In this document: positions 8,798-17,129 of the stretch, piece after piece
Numbering within the stretch: the stretch's first letter is position 1
How the letters are laid out: each line of letters starts with the position of its first letter
Assembly: GCA_002937505.1 (NCBI GenBank)
Contig: PTJY01000005.1
Span: forward strand, 124,001-188,000
DNA: 64,000 bases
From: Alphaproteobacteria bacterium MarineAlpha12_Bin1
GTDB lineage: Bacteria > Pseudomonadota > Alphaproteobacteria > UBA6615
Direction: 5' to 3'
Position numbers and translations under genes: made by a program
The notes under the pieces: generated by a model
Told to the model about the DNA's origin: nothing
Seen by the model: the letters and a program-made list of their open reading frames with translations, nothing else
The model's database searches: none

Positions 8798-9772
8798 TTA
8801 GATAAGGCCTACAAACCGAGCTTGGGCTCTTTGTAGTGACAGAACGGTGTTGATTGTCGGTGTTGGAATGTTGAGCAATTCGCCCAGTTCTCTGACTACA
8901 CCAATAAGTGCATCAATTTCCATTGGTCTATTTTTTTCAAGATCCTGTAGAATTGAAGGCTTAAAGTCACCTAGCTCAGCTGCTAAATCGACTCTTGAGC
9001 TGGCAGACATTTTTAAAGGTAAGCCCAGTCTGTCACCTATTTTCTCTGCCTCTTCAATCATGCTGATGCAGAGATTCCTTGCGTCAGGATCATGTGCTAT
9101 TCCAGATAAGCTCAATTTTGTTAATGTTGATATAGGCCCCATAGACATATTACCTAATAATTTGGACCAGATTTCGCTATGTATGTCTTTTGTTAATTTG
9201 CTTTTAAGATTGGTAGAGTTTATCGCTTCAGAAAGCTGGACTGTTCTCGTTTTCACGCTTCTATCAGCTTCTCCCACTATAAAAAGATCGCCGGAAACAT
9301 GTTTTATAATCCCAGGCTGGTCAACCGTAGCAGCAGCATGAACAACACATCCGATTATGCGATCACTAGAGAATATGGATGCTGGTTTTCTTTTAAAATC
9401 AATTGTTTCTAAGCGACATCCTCTCAGAGGTCCATCCAGGGACTCAAAAAACCACCACGGTATGCCATTCATTGCAGTTACAAGTGTTGTTTGATCGTCA
9501 AACAGCAACTGTAGATTTGATAGAGCCTTCTCTAAAGACGGAGATTTTAGAGTCAGAATAACAAAATCTTGTACTCCAAAAGATGATGGATCATCAGAAA
9601 GAGGAACTTTTACGATTGTTTTGTTGTGTTTTTCGGTTAGAGTTACGCCATTTTCTTTCATGGCTTTGAAGTGAGGGCCACGGGCTAACATGCTAACTTC
9701 GAAACCCGAAATAGCAAGGCGGGTGCCAAGAAATCCTCCTATGGCACCGGCACCTACGATACAAATTTTCAT
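8798..9772 (-). CDS. ketopantoate reductase-like (PanE/ApbA family) oxidoreductase
   Basis: This 324-residue protein begins with a Rossmann motif GAGAIGGFLG at 7-16 and has the two-domain PanE/ApbA layout. The conserved lysine region IWSKLLGN near residue 205 and a helical C-terminal domain are present. The family reduces 2-oxo acids to 2-hydroxy acids with NADPH, with ketopantoate in pantothenate synthesis as the model. Catabolic clusters often hold paralogues with other substrates, and the setting (next to an exporter and arsC, among catabolic genes) points that way. I therefore do not assign panE. A short inverted repeat at 9783-9811 sits just before its ribosome-binding site. Confidence 0.8.
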   Translation of the reverse strand: MKICIVGAGAIGGFLGTRLAISGFEVSMLARGPHFKAMKENGVTLTEKHNKTIVKVPLSDDPSSFGVQDFVILTLKSPSLEKALSNLQLLFDDQTTLVTAMNGIPWWFFESLDGPLRGCRLETIDFKRKPASIFSSDRIIGCVVHAAATVDQPGIIKHVSGDLFIVGEADRSVKTRTVQLSEAINSTNLKSKLTKDIHSEIWSKLLGNMSMGPISTLTKLSLSGIAHDPDARNLCISMIEEAEKIGDRLGLPLKMSASSRVDLAAELGDFKPSILQDLEKNRPMEIDALIGVVRELGELLNIPTPTINTVLSLQRAQARFVGLI

Positions 9773-9782
9773 GGCTTCTCTT

Positions 9783-9811
9783 TACCTTCGTTTTTGTTAG
9801 GTGAGAAGGTA
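9783..9811 (-). other. intercistronic stem-loop upstream of the PanE-like gene
   Basis: A 7-bp perfect inverted repeat (TACCTTC / GAAGGTA) with a 15-base loop lies between the arsC stop and the PanE-like start. Its 3' arm ends 10 bases before the ATG, next to the AAGAGAAG ribosome-binding site. It could tune translation of the second gene. There is no U-tract, so it is not an intrinsic terminator. The fold is predicted by eye only. Confidence 0.35.
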
Positions 9812-9831
9812 TTCTTGTTTATATATAGCTA

Positions 9832-10185
9832 TCAAAGTAGTTCCAGAACAAGCTCCGGTGGGCGGCCGAGCCTTGCTTCGTTACCCGAAACTACAATTGG
9901 CCTTTCAATTAGAATTGGGTTCTCTACCATAGATTTTATAAGCGACTCACTATCCAGAGATTCGTCATCTAATTTTAAAGTTTTATATTCTTTTTCCCCT
10001 TTTCTTATTATATCGCGGGGTTTTTTATTGAGCATGAGCAGAATTTTTTTAAATTGTTTTATATCTGGTGGTGTTTTCAGATATTCTATAATTTCTGGTT
10101 CAACTCTGTTGCTTCTTAGTAAATCTAAGGCTGCCCTTGATTTGCTACATCTGGGGTTGTGGTAGATAATAATTTGATCACTCAT
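9832..10185 (-). CDS. arsC: ArsC/Spx-family arsenate reductase, glutaredoxin-type
   Basis: The 117-residue protein has the ArsC thioredoxin-like fold. The active-site block HNPRCSKSR holds the nucleophilic Cys13. The substrate-proximal arginines are in ERPIVV and EARLGRPPE, matching the LIERPIVV...GRP pattern of E. coli-type arsenate reductases. The family reduces arsenate to arsenite with glutathione and glutaredoxin. No arsB/acr3 or arsR is adjacent. The nearby exporter is an MFS Bcr-type protein and not a recognised arsenite pump, so a role in arsenic resistance is plausible but the gene could be a YfgD-like paralogue. Transcription probably runs on into the PanE-like and MFS genes. Confidence 0.82.
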   Translation of the reverse strand: MSDQIIIYHNPRCSKSRAALDLLRSNRVEPEIIEYLKTPPDIKQFKKILLMLNKKPRDIIRKGEKEYKTLKLDDESLDSESLIKSMVENPILIERPIVVSGNEARLGRPPELVLELL

Positions 10186-10283
10186 AATTTACTCACTAGC
10201 CAATGCTTAGCCAATATAAAATAGAAGGCCATCTTATTACTTTTTAACTAGTTTAACCAACAACTTATATTTCCATCATTCAT

Positions 10284-11591
10284 TTATGACATGCCGGCAG
10301 ATTCTGGTAACCACATAACAATTTCAGGAAACACAGTAATCAGGGCTACTAGAATTAGGGTAAATATGAAGAATGGCGCCACACCTTTAAAAATTTTAGT
10401 TAGAGGCACGTCAGGTGCCATTTTGGCCATAACATATACATTAATGCCTACAGGCGGAGTTATCAAAGCTAGCTCAGACATTATGACCGCATAAACTCCA
10501 TACCAAACAGGACTATAGTTCAAGCCTAGAATAATTGGGAACGTAAAAGGGATAGTTAATATGAGCATGCCCCATACATCCAAAACCATACCCAAGGCAA
10601 TATAGAGAAGACTAAGACCAAGCATAATAGTAAATGCACTAAAGTCCTGGACTTCCATCCATTTTATAAGGCCTTCAGTTAATTCAGTTTGAACAACAAA
10701 CTTGCCCATCATGTGGCCACCGCAAATGATTACAAATATCATTCCTGAGGTTTGCATGGATTTTAGGAAAGAAAGTTTGAGGTTTGGCCAATCAAGTCGT
10801 CTCATAACAAATGCTATAGCAAGGAGACAAAACACGCCAACACCAGCGGCTTCTGTAGGAGTAAAAATACCTCCATAAATGCCACCTATAACGACAATGA
10901 ATGTTAGAAAAATTGGAAGCACCTTGTTAAGAGATCTTACTTTCTCTTCTAAAGAGAATTTCTCTCCAACTGGGCCAAGTTCTGGATTCATTGCACATCG
11001 AATTGCGATTGTGGCTGAATAGCCTATAGTCATTAAGACTCCAGGAATAATGCCAGCAATGAACAAAGCACCAATTGAAGTTTCAGTCAAAATTCCATAT
11101 CCGATGAGTATGATGCTGGGTGGTATTAGTATTCCCAGTGTGCCAGCAGCGCTTATGCAACCAGTTGCTAAGGAATCATCATATTTATATCGCCGCATTG
11201 CCGGAATACACATTGGTCCCATCGTGGCAACGGCAGTCACACTACCACCGGAGACAGCGCCAAAGCCAGCACAGGCCACCACAGAAGATATTGCTAAGCC
11301 GCCAGGCAACCTGCCTAGCCAACGGTAAACGCATTCATAAAGATCGTAGGCGATATCGGTTCTTTGTACCAACTGCCCCATCATAAAATATAGAGGAACA
11401 GCTACCATTACAAAGTTAGCACCCACGTCAGTAAATGTTATTGCTATCTGAGTTTCTGCGTGATTGGGACCACCAACTGCAAACAGTCCAATACAAGCAG
11501 TAGCTAGCATTGAGAAAGCTATAGGAACACCCAAAACGATGAGTCCGAGCATTCCTAGAAAACCTAATATACCAATTAAATTCGGGTCCAT
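10284..11591 (-). CDS. dctM: TRAP transporter large permease subunit DctM
   Basis: This is an integral membrane protein of 435 residues when started at the ATG ending at 11591. That start has GAGG upstream within the end of dctQ and gives the family N-terminus MDPNLIGILGFLGMLGLIV. The longer open frame overlaps dctQ and is rejected. It has about twelve hydrophobic segments and the conserved elements VPLYFMMGQL, AVSGGSVTAVATMG and PPSIILIGYG. It forms the Na+-coupled translocation channel of the TRAP system with DctQ and the periplasmic DctP. It is the last gene of dctP-dctQ-dctM, two bases after dctQ. Confidence 0.93.
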   Translation of the reverse strand: MDPNLIGILGFLGMLGLIVLGVPIAFSMLATACIGLFAVGGPNHAETQIAITFTDVGANFVMVAVPLYFMMGQLVQRTDIAYDLYECVYRWLGRLPGGLAISSVVACAGFGAVSGGSVTAVATMGPMCIPAMRRYKYDDSLATGCISAAGTLGILIPPSIILIGYGILTETSIGALFIAGIIPGVLMTIGYSATIAIRCAMNPELGPVGEKFSLEEKVRSLNKVLPIFLTFIVVIGGIYGGIFTPTEAAGVGVFCLLAIAFVMRRLDWPNLKLSFLKSMQTSGMIFVIICGGHMMGKFVVQTELTEGLIKWMEVQDFSAFTIMLGLSLLYIALGMVLDVWGMLILTIPFTFPIILGLNYSPVWYGVYAVIMSELALITPPVGINVYVMAKMAPDVPLTKIFKGVAPFFIFTLILVALITVFPEIVMWLPESAGMS

Positions 11592-11593
11592 AA

Positions 11594-12115
11594 TTAATCC
11601 TCGTAAGAATTTTCTTCTACATGCGTAAAGGCATCGGTTCTTACAAAGACCGCTATAATACGCAATACAAAATAGATTAAGACAAGAACACTTACCACGA
11701 ACATACTTAAGGTATGTAACCAAACTGGAAGCGATAAGTACTCAGTTACGCGACCTAATTCAAAGTCGAAAATGAACTCTTCCCAGCTATATTTAGCGAG
11801 TAAATAGAAGATGAATATTCCCGAAAGACAGTAGAAAAGTGACATAAATTTTTGTGCGCTGGGTTTAACATTTCCGATTAATAATTCCATACGAACATGA
11901 CCATGATTTTGGGTGCACGCGGGAACCGCATAAAGGAAAACTAACAAAAGCGCCCACTCAGTGAACTCCATGCCCCAAATAAATGGGCTGTTAAATACAT
12001 ACCTAAGAAATACATCGAGTAAAACCACCACACTCATGGCCGGTAATAAAATTATTCCACCAAACCAGTCTAGTGTAGAACCTATCGCTCTAAAGTATCT
12101 TTCAATTCTAAGCAT
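11594..12115 (-). CDS. dctQ: TRAP transporter small permease subunit DctQ
   Basis: This 173-residue membrane protein has four hydrophobic helices. The typical DctQ pattern appears: DVFLRYVFNSPFIWGMEFTEWALL in helices 1-2 and an HGHVRMELL motif in the loop after helix 2. GGAG lies upstream of the ATG. It is the scaffolding subunit that holds the DctM transporter in the inner membrane. It is separated from dctP by an 86-base spacer carrying a very stable hairpin (12134-12161), and its stop is two bases from the dctM start. Confidence 0.92.
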   Translation of the reverse strand: MLRIERYFRAIGSTLDWFGGIILLPAMSVVVLLDVFLRYVFNSPFIWGMEFTEWALLLVFLYAVPACTQNHGHVRMELLIGNVKPSAQKFMSLFYCLSGIFIFYLLAKYSWEEFIFDFELGRVTEYLSLPVWLHTLSMFVVSVLVLIYFVLRIIAVFVRTDAFTHVEENSYED

Positions 12116-12133
12116 AAATAACTCCGCAAATAA

Positions 12134-12161
12134 CCGGCCGAGATAAAAATATCTCGGCCGG
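12134..12161 (-). other. strong intercistronic hairpin between dctP and dctQ
   Basis: A perfect 12-bp inverted repeat (CCGGCCGAGATA and its complement) closes a 4-base loop. It is the most stable GC-rich stem seen in the window's intergenic DNA. It sits 40 bases past the dctP stop and 18 bases before the dctQ start. There is no U-run after it on the minus strand, so read-through is expected. Hairpins in this position usually protect the 3' end of the binding-protein mRNA and give more DctP than DctQM. That function is inferred. Confidence 0.7.
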
Positions 12162-12201
12162 AATCTTGGGAAAGTTTAAATCAATTAATCTAATAAATCA
12201 G

Positions 12202-13383
12202 CTAGTACATTCCTTGTGCTGGGTTATTGATTACTTCAGCCATTACGTCATTAGGAGCCATGGCGGCATATTTAGCAGCAAGCTTCTTAATGTCAGCGAC
12301 AAATGCGCCAGCATTTTTATTTTTGTTGTTTTTGATAAAGTTTGCTTCAATTCCAGCAACGGCTTTTTTCCAGCGATCTAGCTCTGCAGGATCCATATCG
12401 ATCACTTCGGTCTGACCCATACCAACCATTTTATCTAGATTAATTTTATCATATAGATCGTAAAATCCAGCCCCTTCGGCTACTGCCATCTGTCGAGCCC
12501 AGTTGTTCCAAACTACTTTAAGGTCAGCTGGAAGCGCTTTGTGCCATTTAGAATCTAAGCAGTACTCAATAGTCAACAAATTGAAGCCATTGGTGGTGCG
12601 GTATTTTGTGACTTCGTGGGTTTTAAAGATTAGTGCAATAGCATCGCTAAAGTGAATACCATCAAGAGTACCTCTTTGCATTGCTGTATAAGAGTCAGCA
12701 CCTGGCATAGAGACCTGAGTGGCACCAATTGCACCAATGATTTGTGAGTGAATTCCTCCGCCTGCGCGGATTTTCATTCCTTTTACGTCAGCTAGATTAC
12801 GAACAGGCTTGTTAGTCCATAAGTGGTAAGGACTGGTATGAGCCACTCGTGCTATAGATACTCCGTAACGTTCATGTTCTTTTTTCAAATATTTACCGTA
12901 AAGATTTTCTGCGGTTGCAACGGCTTCGTGAGAATTATTAAATAGAAAAGGTAATCCCAGGCCATGAACTAAATTATAGTCTTTTGACATGTAGAGAGAG
13001 AAGCAAGGCGCATAGTTAGTCAATCCGGCACGTGCTGCTTTTCTTCCTTCTTTAACTCCATGTACTGTCTTGGACCAAGTATCTTTAACTTTAATTTTTC
13101 CGCCTGACATTCTCTCAAGATTATCAAAGCCTTTTCTTTGTAACTTTGAAATACCTGCAACAGGTGGTAGATGGCTTGATGTTTTTAAGGTAATGACTGG
13201 GCCGTTATAGGTAACGTTATTCTTACCAAAACTACCTTTACCATTAAACCAATCAACTGCTGCACTAAGCCTCTGTTTGGCTTCAGCAGCGTTTTTGCCT
13301 GTATCACCGGCAAGGGCAGGGCTTACACAAGCCAAAGACAACCCGAGTGCGATACTAGCGGCAGTAAAAAATGTTTTATCCAT
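12202..13383 (-). CDS. dctP: TRAP transporter substrate-binding protein DctP
   Basis: The 393-residue periplasmic protein starts with a Sec signal peptide (hydrophobic core ASIALGLSLACVSPALA, cleavage after about residue 25). The DctP-family core follows with the conserved KGMKIRAGGG segment, whose arginine binds the substrate carboxylate, and the PGADSYTAMQRGTLDGIHF segment. It is longer than the usual DctP (about 330 residues), mainly through an N-terminal insertion around residues 26-65. It captures an organic acid for DctQM. Its position between the cyclase and dctQM suggests that the imported acid is the substrate of the upstream dehydratase/hydrolase genes. GGGAGG precedes the ATG. Confidence 0.93.
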   Translation of the reverse strand: MDKTFFTAASIALGLSLACVSPALAGDTGKNAAEAKQRLSAAVDWFNGKGSFGKNNVTYNGPVITLKTSSHLPPVAGISKLQRKGFDNLERMSGGKIKVKDTWSKTVHGVKEGRKAARAGLTNYAPCFSLYMSKDYNLVHGLGLPFLFNNSHEAVATAENLYGKYLKKEHERYGVSIARVAHTSPYHLWTNKPVRNLADVKGMKIRAGGGIHSQIIGAIGATQVSMPGADSYTAMQRGTLDGIHFSDAIALIFKTHEVTKYRTTNGFNLLTIEYCLDSKWHKALPADLKVVWNNWARQMAVAEGAGFYDLYDKINLDKMVGMGQTEVIDMDPAELDRWKKAVAGIEANFIKNNKNKNAGAFVADIKKLAAKYAAMAPNDVMAEVINNPAQGMY

Positions 13384-13480
13384 AATGTCCTCCCTAAAAT
13401 AAGACTGTATCCACCCAATAATTAAGTTAACTCAACATTCGACGTGGGATGGAGCACGACGAGAAAAGCAAATAATTACA

Positions 13481-14464
13481 TTACTTTATTGCCAATGGAT
13501 TAACAGGCGAACCTACTGCTCCTGTTATTGGCAACGCTGGACCAACAAACATAAACTCATATATTTTATCAGCTTCACAATCATCGGCAAGATCTTTCAA
13601 ATACCAAATTTCACCCATAGTTAGACCCATAATGGGTATAGCTATCCAATGCCAGGGTTGATTGATGTTCTCATCTGTTTCGCACGGACGTACTTCATTA
13701 CCCCAAGTATCCGATGCATAGCCAGCAATTTTTTTCTCAAAAATCCAATCTAATGTTTCAAAAGCCAACCCAGCGGCGTCTCCTCCGGCATATCCGTCCC
13801 AGCTTCCAACATCGAGACACCGCTCCATTTGTCCCGTTCTCAACACAACGTAATCGCCTTCGCGGACCTCTACACCCTGTTTTTCACAGGCCTCATCTAA
13901 ATCTGAGCAGGTAATGGGATAGCCATCTTCCAGGTATTGGACCCCTTTAACTCTTGGTATGTCTAGAAATACACCTCTGCCAACCATTTTATCTTTGGTT
14001 TTTTCAATCCCAGCCTTTTGAGCACCTGCCGTTGTTACTTCTCTGCAGTCATAGCCGTTCCACATGTAGTCTTCGTAAAAAACATGTCCAAGCCCATCCC
14101 ACTGGGTGCCGCATTGTAAAGGCATCATGACAAGATCGTCTGCTCCTCTTATTCCGCGATGATCTAGAACGCCTGAATAAGCGTCGGTGCCAGTGCGTAA
14201 CATCATGTGTATCGGATTAAAGCGTCCCATCGCAGGATAAGGAGTTTTTGCGCCTTGAGGACCAAATTGATCGTAATTTAATCCTAGTGACATGGTTTTA
14301 CCCTTTTTGACAAGCTGAGCAGCAGTTACTATGTCTGAGGGCTTGGTATAATTAAGCGTACCTATCTCGTCATCAGGGCCCCATTTTCCCCAATTTTTAT
14401 ATTTTTCAGCGTATTCTGCAAGGAGTGCATGAGTAACTCGCATATCGCTTCTAGGGTTTGCCAT
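13481..14464 (-). CDS. cyclase-family metal hydrolase (PF04199-like) with altered His ligands
   Basis: This 327-residue protein belongs to the cyclase/kynurenine-formamidase superfamily, which hydrolyses amides and lactones with a metal bound by an HxGTHxDxxxH motif. The matching segment here is QCGTQWDGLGH at 117-127. Both leading histidines are glutamine (Gln117, Gln121), while Asp123 and His127 are kept. This looks like a distinct subfamily and not decay, because the frame is intact and the surrounding fold is conserved. AGGAAAAAAAA precedes the ATG. It lies 97 bases upstream of dctP on the same strand, so it probably acts on the TRAP substrate or a product from it. It is not assigned as KynB. 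Confidence 0.8.
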   Translation of the reverse strand: MANPRSDMRVTHALLAEYAEKYKNWGKWGPDDEIGTLNYTKPSDIVTAAQLVKKGKTMSLGLNYDQFGPQGAKTPYPAMGRFNPIHMMLRTGTDAYSGVLDHRGIRGADDLVMMPLQCGTQWDGLGHVFYEDYMWNGYDCREVTTAGAQKAGIEKTKDKMVGRGVFLDIPRVKGVQYLEDGYPITCSDLDEACEKQGVEVREGDYVVLRTGQMERCLDVGSWDGYAGGDAAGLAFETLDWIFEKKIAGYASDTWGNEVRPCETDENINQPWHWIAIPIMGLTMGEIWYLKDLADDCEADKIYEFMFVGPALPITGAVGSPVNPLAIK

Positions 14465-14527
14465 TTTTTTTCCTCTTTCAAGACAAGTTTTTATTTAAAT
14501 TTACTTTGTATAAACTGGTTGGAGACT

Positions 14528-14551
14528 CTGGGATAGGGATAGTTATCCCAG
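14528..14551 (-). other. 8-bp inverted repeat between hydrolase and cyclase genes
   Basis: CTGGGATA and its complement flank an 8-base spacer in the 152-base gap between the alpha/beta hydrolase stop (14617) and the cyclase start (14464). It lies 64 bases before the cyclase ATG. There is no U-tract, so it is either an mRNA processing or stability hairpin or a dyad operator for a cyclase-dctPQM promoter. Sequence alone does not decide. Confidence 0.35.
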
Positions 14552-14616
14552 TCGTATGGCGAACAATAATCAAACTAACAATATAGTCAACCATCAGAAC
14601 TCAAGGTTTTTGCTTT

Positions 14617-15792
14617 CTAATCAAGAGGCCTGTTTAATATATCTGCTACCCAGTCAGTCATATATTCAACCGCTAGAGATCCATGATCAACTTGGCAGTG
14701 CTCTACCCCACCATCTTCTGATCCGAAAACCTTAAGTTCTGCACGGGGACTCTTAGTTGCCTCTCGAATAGTTTTTTGTGCCATTTCAAGTGGTATTTGC
14801 CTATCGCCCTCACCGTGAACCACTAGTAGTGGGCATTCTATCATGGGGACAGCATCATCAAGGTTCATTTTACTAGTTACGTCCAATATTTCTTGGGCCG
14901 AAGATGTGCCGAACACCCAATTCATATGTTCTTCCCAATGAGAAACTGATAGTTTAGTTCCTGTTCCTTCTAATCGACCCTGTGTAATTTTTCCATAATC
15001 ATTTATAGCACCCCAAGCAACGGCGCATTTTAGACGATGCTCATATCCCGCTGCTCTGGGTACGTAATAACCTCCGAGGCTAATGCCGGCCATACCGATT
15101 CGATTAGAATCAACATCTTCACGGGACTCCAAATAGTCAACGGCTGCACCAGCTGGTACCTCGGTTTCAGGAAACAGCTTAAGATTTCGAAGTCGTAGAG
15201 CTTCTCCAACACCTGGATGGTCTATAAGAAGGGTAGATATTCCTCTTGCGGCATACGCTTTTGCTACACCTGATAGAAATAGAAACTCTTTCATCACGTC
15301 CAAGCCATCAAAATGAATTATACAGGGAGGCTGCGAGGTTTGGCTTGAATTATTTTTATCTGCGGCGCAAAAAAGTGCAGGCAAGCCTGTTTCAAGGTAA
15401 GGAACTTCAACCCATTCGATCGGACTATTCTGTCTCTCAGCTCCTTTTTGAAAGACATTAAGCATTTTTTTGTAAGTTTCAATTCTAACTGGATCGTTAG
15501 ATTTACACATTCTTTCTGCAGTCATATAGTAAACTGCAGATCTGAAATATTTAGCACTCGCGCTCAAACGGTGCCCTAGCGCGTCATCTTCATTAGCGAG
15601 ACGTTCGCTTCTTTCTGCCAGCATCATCCATCTCGAATGCCAAGCTTCATTGGCCGAATCGTCATTTGCACCAGCAACGGATTTTAGTGGTTTGAGGGCT
15701 TCATCTACCTCTGACATTACAGCCCCTGCATTTAGGGCCATAACTGCTGCCATGGACCAAGGATAGTTATCAGGAAAATATTCGAACATCAT
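14617..15792 (-). CDS. alpha/beta hydrolase with N-terminal helical domain (FrsA/C-C hydrolase-like)
   Basis: The protein has 391 residues. Residues 1-120 are helical and carry a motif with HRLSASAKYFRSAVYYM. The hydrolase core has nucleophile GISLGG at 236-241 (Ser238), Asp330 in HGEGDRQIP and His365 in VEHCQVDH. The architecture matches the 2,6-dihydropseudooxynicotine-hydrolase / FrsA-like group, some of which cut C-C bonds in 1,3-diketones. A paralogue with the same layout lies at 19776-20990. It starts 44 bases after the TarD-like gene and is probably its operon partner. Substrate unknown. Confidence 0.8.
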   Translation of the reverse strand: MMFEYFPDNYPWSMAAVMALNAGAVMSEVDEALKPLKSVAGANDDSANEAWHSRWMMLAERSERLANEDDALGHRLSASAKYFRSAVYYMTAERMCKSNDPVRIETYKKMLNVFQKGAERQNSPIEWVEVPYLETGLPALFCAADKNNSSQTSQPPCIIHFDGLDVMKEFLFLSGVAKAYAARGISTLLIDHPGVGEALRLRNLKLFPETEVPAGAAVDYLESREDVDSNRIGMAGISLGGYYVPRAAGYEHRLKCAVAWGAINDYGKITQGRLEGTGTKLSVSHWEEHMNWVFGTSSAQEILDVTSKMNLDDAVPMIECPLLVVHGEGDRQIPLEMAQKTIREATKSPRAELKVFGSEDGGVEHCQVDHGSLAVEYMTDWVADILNRPLD

Positions 15793-15836
15793 GTGATTAA
15801 TCCTCCCAGGATTTTATAGTTTGTTAATACATAATT

Positions 15837-17012
15837 TTAGTTATTTGAAAGTTTTGACATCACCTCATAAATACCTGATTGAGCCTCAAACCCAATACCT
15901 GGTAGGTTTTCACTTAGAGTCAAATATCCATCTATTATCTCCGCATCATCAGCAAAACCCGAAAATATACCAAAAGTATTTGGATAAGACTCACATAATA
16001 GCATTCCGAGCCCTGCCGCAACATGCAAAGACATCTGATTACCTCCGTGAGGCATCAGTGAATTTGCTGACCAGCCGAATGTTTTAAGCATTTTTAAAGT
16101 ATGAGCCACAGATACAAAACCGTAACTTTGAGGGGGATCAATCTGAATCACATCATGGTTGGCTCTTAAACCACCATATTGGATGAGGTTCCTGACATCC
16201 TGAGTTGAAAAAAGATTCTCCCCTGTTGCCAGAGGGGGAGAGTAGATTTCAGCTAATTCAGACATAAGGGCGAAATCTAGTGGGTCTGTCGCCTCTTCAT
16301 ACCAACGCAGGTTGTATGGTGACAGAGCCTTTGCATAATCAAATGCCGCCTGACGGCTTAGCCCACAGTTGGCATCAACGGCCAGATTTTTCCCTTCATT
16401 GTTTAATAGTTTGAGAACCGCTTCCAGTCGTTTTATATCGTTTGAAATGCTTTCCCCGCCAATTTTTATTTTTAACTGGGTGTAGCCCATATCCAAATAA
16501 CTCTTCATTTCATCGAGTAATTCTGGAATTCCCTTATCAGGAGCATACCAGCCACCACCGACGTAAACAAACATTTTGGGTTTGGCTCCGCCTGGGTTAT
16601 AACGATCTGAAATTGAACGAAACGCAGGCTTTTCCTCAATTTTAGAAATCGCGTCCCATATTGCTACCTCAATTGTTCCTATTCCTACGGATCTATCAGA
16701 ATGTCCTCCCGGTTTTTCGCCTTCCATCATAACTGAAAGAATTTTTTCAGGATCAAAATTGTTTCGATCAAAGTCAATTAGCTCTTCAGGATCTGAATTA
16801 AGAATACGAGGAATAAAGCGCATTCTCATTTGCGCACCGCAAGCATATCTACCTGTAGAATTAAAGGCATATCCGACGACTTGCTTACCCTCTCTAATCA
16901 CGTCAGTAATAACAGCAACAACGGAGGTTTTCATCTGACTAAAGTCAAATACAGAGTTTCTTAGGCTGGAGTTCAGCGATATATCAATTTCACGGATGTC
17001 AATGATCTTCAT
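15837..17012 (-). CDS. enolase-superfamily dehydratase, D-tartrate dehydratase (TarD)-like
   Basis: The gene codes for 391 residues from the ATG ending at 17012, which gives the family N-terminus MKIIDIREIDI. The longer frame upstream has no family match. Catalytic landmarks of the mandelate-racemase group are present: KIK with Lys181/Lys183, metal ligands Asp213 (VDANCG), Glu240 (YEEATD) and Glu265 (TGENL), and His322 in MPHGG. The N-terminal lid block (VVGYAFNSTGRY), the EKPGGHSDRSVGIG block and the ending LPGIGFE recall Bradyrhizobium TarD closely (from memory). A hydroxy-acid dehydration is the best guess. It heads an operon with the alpha/beta hydrolase, cyclase and TRAP genes and is divergent from the acyl-CoA ligase. 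Confidence 0.82.
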   Translation of the reverse strand: MKIIDIREIDISLNSSLRNSVFDFSQMKTSVVAVITDVIREGKQVVGYAFNSTGRYACGAQMRMRFIPRILNSDPEELIDFDRNNFDPEKILSVMMEGEKPGGHSDRSVGIGTIEVAIWDAISKIEEKPAFRSISDRYNPGGAKPKMFVYVGGGWYAPDKGIPELLDEMKSYLDMGYTQLKIKIGGESISNDIKRLEAVLKLLNNEGKNLAVDANCGLSRQAAFDYAKALSPYNLRWYEEATDPLDFALMSELAEIYSPPLATGENLFSTQDVRNLIQYGGLRANHDVIQIDPPQSYGFVSVAHTLKMLKTFGWSANSLMPHGGNQMSLHVAAGLGMLLCESYPNTFGIFSGFADDAEIIDGYLTLSENLPGIGFEAQSGIYEVMSKLSNN

Positions 17013-17041
17013 AAATAGACTTTTACGTTTCTTATTTAAAT

Positions 17042-17054
17042 TTCTCAATGAGAA
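17042..17054. promoter_or_regulatory. 13-bp palindrome, candidate operator between divergent catabolic genes
   Basis: TTCTCAATGAGAA (6-1-6) lies in the 117-base region between the TarD-like gene (-) and the acyl-CoA ligase (+). A related half-site, ATTGAGAATA, recurs about 35 bases downstream. The placement fits a shared operator for the two divergent units. No regulator gene is adjacent, so the binding factor is unknown and a chance palindrome in AT-rich DNA is possible. Confidence 0.35.
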
Positions 17055-17129
17055 TATATTATATATAGAATGGTTGCTTCTAATTGAGAATAGAGCAATC
17101 ATAAATAAAGTCTTCTGTTGGAGAAAAAT

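Noticed and set aside
8847-9341. 164-codon open frame on the plus strand opposite the PanE-like gene
   Set aside because: It is a serine/proline/leucine-rich shadow of a well-supported gene, with no ribosome-binding site and no recognisable motif.
10284-11723. Longer DctM frame starting at 11723
   Set aside because: It overlaps the dctQ coding region by 130 bases. The internal ATG has a good GAGG site and the normal DctM start.
16205-16240. C/G-rich inverted repeat inside the TarD-like gene
   Set aside because: It lies fully within a conserved coding segment and is explained by codon content. No sign of a terminator or regulatory site.
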